From assembly GCA_028681135.1 (NCBI GenBank), contig JAQUJC010000024.1, forward strand, positions 1 through 42,471: 42,471 bases of DNA, given 5' to 3'. The notes under the pieces were generated by a model. That model made no database searches, was not told the DNA's origin, and saw nothing but the letters and a program-made list of their open reading frames with translations. This DNA comes from Kiritimatiellia bacterium. GTDB taxonomy: Bacteria > Verrucomicrobiota > Kiritimatiellia > CAIQIC01 > Lenti-01. Below are positions 39,734 through 42,471 of the stretch, piece after piece; position 1 is the stretch's first letter; every line of letters starts with the position of its first letter. Both the position numbers and the translations under genes were made by a program.

Positions 39734-40681
39734 ATGAGACATTTGTTGACGCTTGAAGACTGGTCACAGGAACAAATGGCCGAGGCGGTGACCACCGCCC
39801 GGGCCATTAAAGCCGAGCCGCACAAAGTGGCCGACGTCCTGCGCCGCAAGACCCTCGCCATGGTCTTTGAAAAGCCCTCTCTGCGCACGCGCCTGTCCTT
39901 TGAGGCTGGAATGAACCAGATGGGCGGCCATGCCATCTACTACGACACCTCCACGTCGCCCTTTGGCGCCGGCAAGGAAACCATTGCCGATACCGTGCGA
40001 ACCATGTGCCGCTATGTCGACATCATCATGGCCCGACTGTTCAAACACGAGGATATCCTCGAAATGGCGCGCCACGCCACCGTCCCCGTCATCAACGCGC
40101 TGACAAACTTCTCGCACCCTGGCCAAATTCTCGCCGACCTGCAAACCATCGAAGAGCATAAAGGCCACCTGGCCGGACTCAAGTTGGCTTATTTCGGCGA
40201 TAGCTTCAACAACGTGACCCACTCGCTGCTCTTCGCCTGCCCCAAGATGGGCCTGCACCTGTCGATTGCCTGTCCATCCGGCAACGCGTACAAACCTGAT
40301 CCGCGCGCCTTGGCCGCCGCCCAAACCCACGCGGCCCACCACCAAGTGCAGCTTGACGTCACACAGGATGCCGCCACCGCCGCCCGCGAGGCCGACGTTG
40401 TCTACACCGATTCCTGGATGAGCTATCACATCCCCAAAGAACAGGCCGGCGAGCGCATGACCCTCTTTGCCCCCTACCGGGTGACCGGCGAGCTGATGGC
40501 ACTGGCTAAATCCGACGCCATTTTTCTCAATTGCCTGCCTGCACAGCGCGGCATGGAGCAAACCGCGAAGGTCATCGATGGCCCCCAATCCGTCGTTTTC
40601 GACCAGGCGGAAAATCGCATGCACATGCACAAGGCGTTATTGTACCTCCTGCTGAAAGAAGCGGGCTCGCTTCAGGAATAG
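39734..40681 (+). CDS. argF: Ornithine carbamoyltransferase-like enzyme with altered substrate loops
   Basis: A 315-residue aspartate/ornithine carbamoyltransferase family protein. Carbamoyl-phosphate side: EKPSLRTRLSFE (the SxRTR site) intact, then GAGKETIADTVRTMCRY. The HPCQ motif reads H128-P-G-Q131. The ornithine loop, usually DxWxSMG, reads DSWMSYHIPKE, without the SMG. The third motif, FMHCLPAHRG, reads FLNCLPAQRG, with AENRMHMHKALL after it. AAGGAAA precedes the ATG. Ornithine is the likeliest amine by overall sequence, but these changes leave other acceptors open. No arg genes are nearby; a kinase gene follows after 11 bases. Confidence 0.85.
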   Translation: MRHLLTLEDWSQEQMAEAVTTARAIKAEPHKVADVLRRKTLAMVFEKPSLRTRLSFEAGMNQMGGHAIYYDTSTSPFGAGKETIADTVRTMCRYVDIIMARLFKHEDILEMARHATVPVINALTNFSHPGQILADLQTIEEHKGHLAGLKLAYFGDSFNNVTHSLLFACPKMGLHLSIACPSGNAYKPDPRALAAAQTHAAHHQVQLDVTQDAATAAREADVVYTDSWMSYHIPKEQAGERMTLFAPYRVTGELMALAKSDAIFLNCLPAQRGMEQTAKVIDGPQSVVFDQAENRMHMHKALLYLLLKEAGSLQE

Positions 40682-40692
40682 GCGGTCCGGTT

Positions 40693-42471
40693 ATGAGCAC
40701 CATCCGCACTGGCGATATCCTCCTCGAGCGATTCGACGCCATCACCTGCTCCCAGTGCTCGCAACCCATCGACACGTCCGCCGCCGCCCCCTTCACCCCG
40801 ATCCTCTGTCCGGCCTGCGGCACCGAAATGCGCGTGCCGGCGCGCTTCGCCAACTTCATCCTGCTCGATCCACTGGGCAAGGGCGGCATGGGGGCCGTCT
40901 ACAAGGCCTATGACGAAACCCTCGGGCGCACCGTCGCCATCAAGGTCATGCAGCAGTCCATCGGCCAGGACCGCGTCTTCGTGGAACAGTTCTTGCAGGA
41001 AGCTCGCGCTCTGGCCGCCATTAACAATCCCCACATTGTTCAAATCTATAGTTACGGCGAAGAAAACGAACAGCCCTATATCGTCATGGAACTCGTCGAT
41101 GGCGGGCGCCTCGACCATATCCAGGTCAAACACAAGGCCCTGGATGAAGTATTTGTGCTGGAAACCGCCCTGCAAATTATCCGCGGACTCCAAGCCGCCA
41201 ACGCGGCAGGAATGACGCACGGCGATATCAAACCTGCCAATATTTTGTACGATCGCGATGGCAATGCCAAGGTCGCCGACTTCGGCCTCGCGCGCTTCAA
41301 AGGCGAAAAACCCAAGCCAGGTGAAATCTGGGGCACGCCCTATTATGTCGCCCCCGAAGTCGTCAAAGGACAGGCCCCCAATGCTGGGTCCGATATCTAT
41401 TCTCTCGGCGGCACCCTCTATCACGTCTTAACCGGCGAGCCCCCTTTCAACTGCGAAACCGTCACCGATACCGTGTTGCTGCGCTTCAAAGAGCCGCCCC
41501 CCGATCCGCGCGAGTTTAAAAAAGACCTCAGCGCCAAGACCACGGCCATCCTTTTGCGCACACTCGAAATGGACCCCTTTGCACGCTATCCCACATATGA
41601 ATCGCTGCACCAGGATATGTCCGATGCGCTCGAGCGATTGCGCGAAACCCGCTCGGGCAAGAAGGCTCCGCCCAAAAAGAACCCCGCCGTCTCGGTCGTC
41701 TTTGGCCTGCTCGCCCTGGCCTTTGTTGTCAGCTTGTCTATTTTCGGCTGGGGCCTCTATCAGGATTTCACAGCCGACAAAATCGAGCGTCAGAAAAAAG
41801 AAGCTCAGTTTGAGGCCGACAAAGCCGCCGGCCGCATCAAGCAGGTGTTCCGCGGCGGCCAGTTGCAATGGGTGCGGGTCATCACCGATGATGCGGCGGA
41901 TGCCGACGCCACGGCTCCCGCCGCCCCAGTCAATGAGTGGACCCTCGCCGCCACGATGGACGTGGAAATTAGCGGCGATAATGAGGTCTCCGATATGAAA
42001 GACCTCACCACCCTGACCCTGTGCGCCGGTTCCGAATGCCCGCTGGAAAAAGCCAGCAAGATCTATCTGCAGTTTTCTCTCGCCGAGGTGGACCGCAAAC
42101 GGCTCGCCTCCGCCACGCTGCAAATCACGGCGGGTCGGCGCGGCAGCGTCAAAGTCAAAGCCAATCCCTACGAACTGTTCGTCTGGGCCCTCAAGCGCCC
42201 CCAGGAATGGACCGAATTTGTGCGCTGGGAGACAGCTCCCGGTAACGATCCCACCAGCATTAGTTTGCTGAACAAGGAGGAAGCGGTTCTGCTGACCAGC
42301 TATCCCATTCCCGCCAATCCCGAAACCGGCGACCGCCTGCCCATCACATCACGGACGTTGCTCACGTTTATTCGCGACTACCCCGACGACACACTCACCC
42401 TGATCCTGACCGCTGACGATCAATACGATCACAAAAATGGGTGGCGTATCACCGCCACCGAAGATGCGGCC
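40693..42471 (+). CDS. Transmembrane Ser/Thr protein kinase with zinc ribbon (partial)
   Basis: The first 593 codons of a gene that runs off the right edge without a stop. A zinc ribbon (C19-C22, C39-C42) precedes an Hanks-type kinase domain (residues ~55-315): GKGGMGAVYK at 62-71, catalytic lysine K84 in VAIKVM, EARALAAINNPHIVQ, H176-G-D178-IKPANI, D196-F-G and YYVAPEVV. HRD is replaced by HGD, a form seen in several bacterial kinases. One membrane helix near 333-356 (VVFGLLALAFVVSLSIFGWG) leads to an exported domain of ~235 residues so far, perhaps a sensor. Starts 11 bases after the carbamoyltransferase, so both may be co-transcribed. Such kinases abound in PVC bacteria. Confidence 0.93.
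   Translation, partial: MSTIRTGDILLERFDAITCSQCSQPIDTSAAAPFTPILCPACGTEMRVPARFANFILLDPLGKGGMGAVYKAYDETLGRTVAIKVMQQSIGQDRVFVEQFLQEARALAAINNPHIVQIYSYGEENEQPYIVMELVDGGRLDHIQVKHKALDEVFVLETALQIIRGLQAANAAGMTHGDIKPANILYDRDGNAKVADFGLARFKGEKPKPGEIWGTPYYVAPEVVKGQAPNAGSDIYSLGGTLYHVLTGEPPFNCETVTDTVLLRFKEPPPDPREFKKDLSAKTTAILLRTLEMDPFARYPTYESLHQDMSDALERLRETRSGKKAPPKKNPAVSVVFGLLALAFVVSLSIFGWGLYQDFTADKIERQKKEAQFEADKAAGRIKQVFRGGQLQWVRVITDDAADADATAPAAPVNEWTLAATMDVEISGDNEVSDMKDLTTLTLCAGSECPLEKASKIYLQFSLAEVDRKRLASATLQITAGRRGSVKVKANPYELFVWALKRPQEWTEFVRWETAPGNDPTSISLLNKEEAVLLTSYPIPANPETGDRLPITSRTLLTFIRDYPDDTLTLILTADDQYDHKNGWRITATEDAA

Overview
This window is a GC-rich bacterial chromosome segment with 38 protein genes, one of them cut by the right edge. 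I see no rRNA, tRNA, CRISPR array, phage or intact insertion sequence. Several features point to the PVC superphylum, most likely Verrucomicrobiota or Kiritimatiellota. They are a secreted protein with a PEP-CTERM tail, a 51-residue protein of the 'small basic protein' type known from Chlamydiae and Verrucomicrobia, an RRM protein with a glycine-rich tail, a Ser/Thr kinase with an N-terminal zinc ribbon, and intergenic DNA filled with dispersed GC-rich and 'quasi-text' repeats. This assignment is inference from gene content, not phylogeny. Murein genes (murE, ftsI, mraZ), comEC, and a TonB system with its receptor indicate a Gram-negative, diderm cell.

Layout. 1-669: four tandem copies of a ~104-bp repeat and a second dispersed repeat, no gene. 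670-6308: diaminopropionate ammonia-lyase, an XRE-type regulator, a TPR protein and ComEC. 6448-12777: a tightly packed minus-strand transport locus, read in order as ModE-like regulator, TonB-dependent receptor, SAM methyltransferase, unknown multi-pass membrane protein, ExbB, ExbD and TonB. A ModE-box-like inverted repeat lies at its head. 12778-15386: repeat-rich DNA around two secreted-protein genes. 15387-19990: an aromatic amino-acid cluster, DAHP synthase-tyrA-aroA-cmk-plsC. 20260-21507: secreted thioredoxin-like protein. 21989-27600: a short division/cell-wall cluster, mraZ-unknown-rsmH-ftsL-ftsI-murE. 27851-28904: hypA-hypB. 29069-34278: nitronate monooxygenase, RRM protein, sirtuin, NamZ-like glycosidase, MsrA and the small basic protein. 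34553-38300: SNF2 helicase plus SWIM protein. 38390-42471: glycosyltransferase, an unusual ornithine carbamoyltransferase and a Ser/Thr kinase.

How the genes work together. The strongest candidate for an undescribed system is the 6448-12777 locus. A molybdate-type (ModE) DNA-binding domain and its own operator-like site sit ahead of a complete energised outer-membrane import machine. The machine includes a methyltransferase and a membrane protein whose start and stop codons overlap those of their neighbours. The cargo is unknown; a molybdenum/tungsten oxyanion or a metal chelate is my inference. The receptor carries an 11-G run in its coding sequence, and the methyltransferase and comEC each carry a 9-G run near the start, so phase variation is possible. 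Other notable items are an overlapping unknown gene inside the dcw cluster, a perfect 28-bp palindrome with a half-matching partner, a 31-bp-period array of TTCCA palindromes, a ComEC lacking a metal-site aspartate, an ornithine carbamoyltransferase without the normal substrate loops, and C-rich tracts just after the stop codons of genes that lack hairpin terminators.
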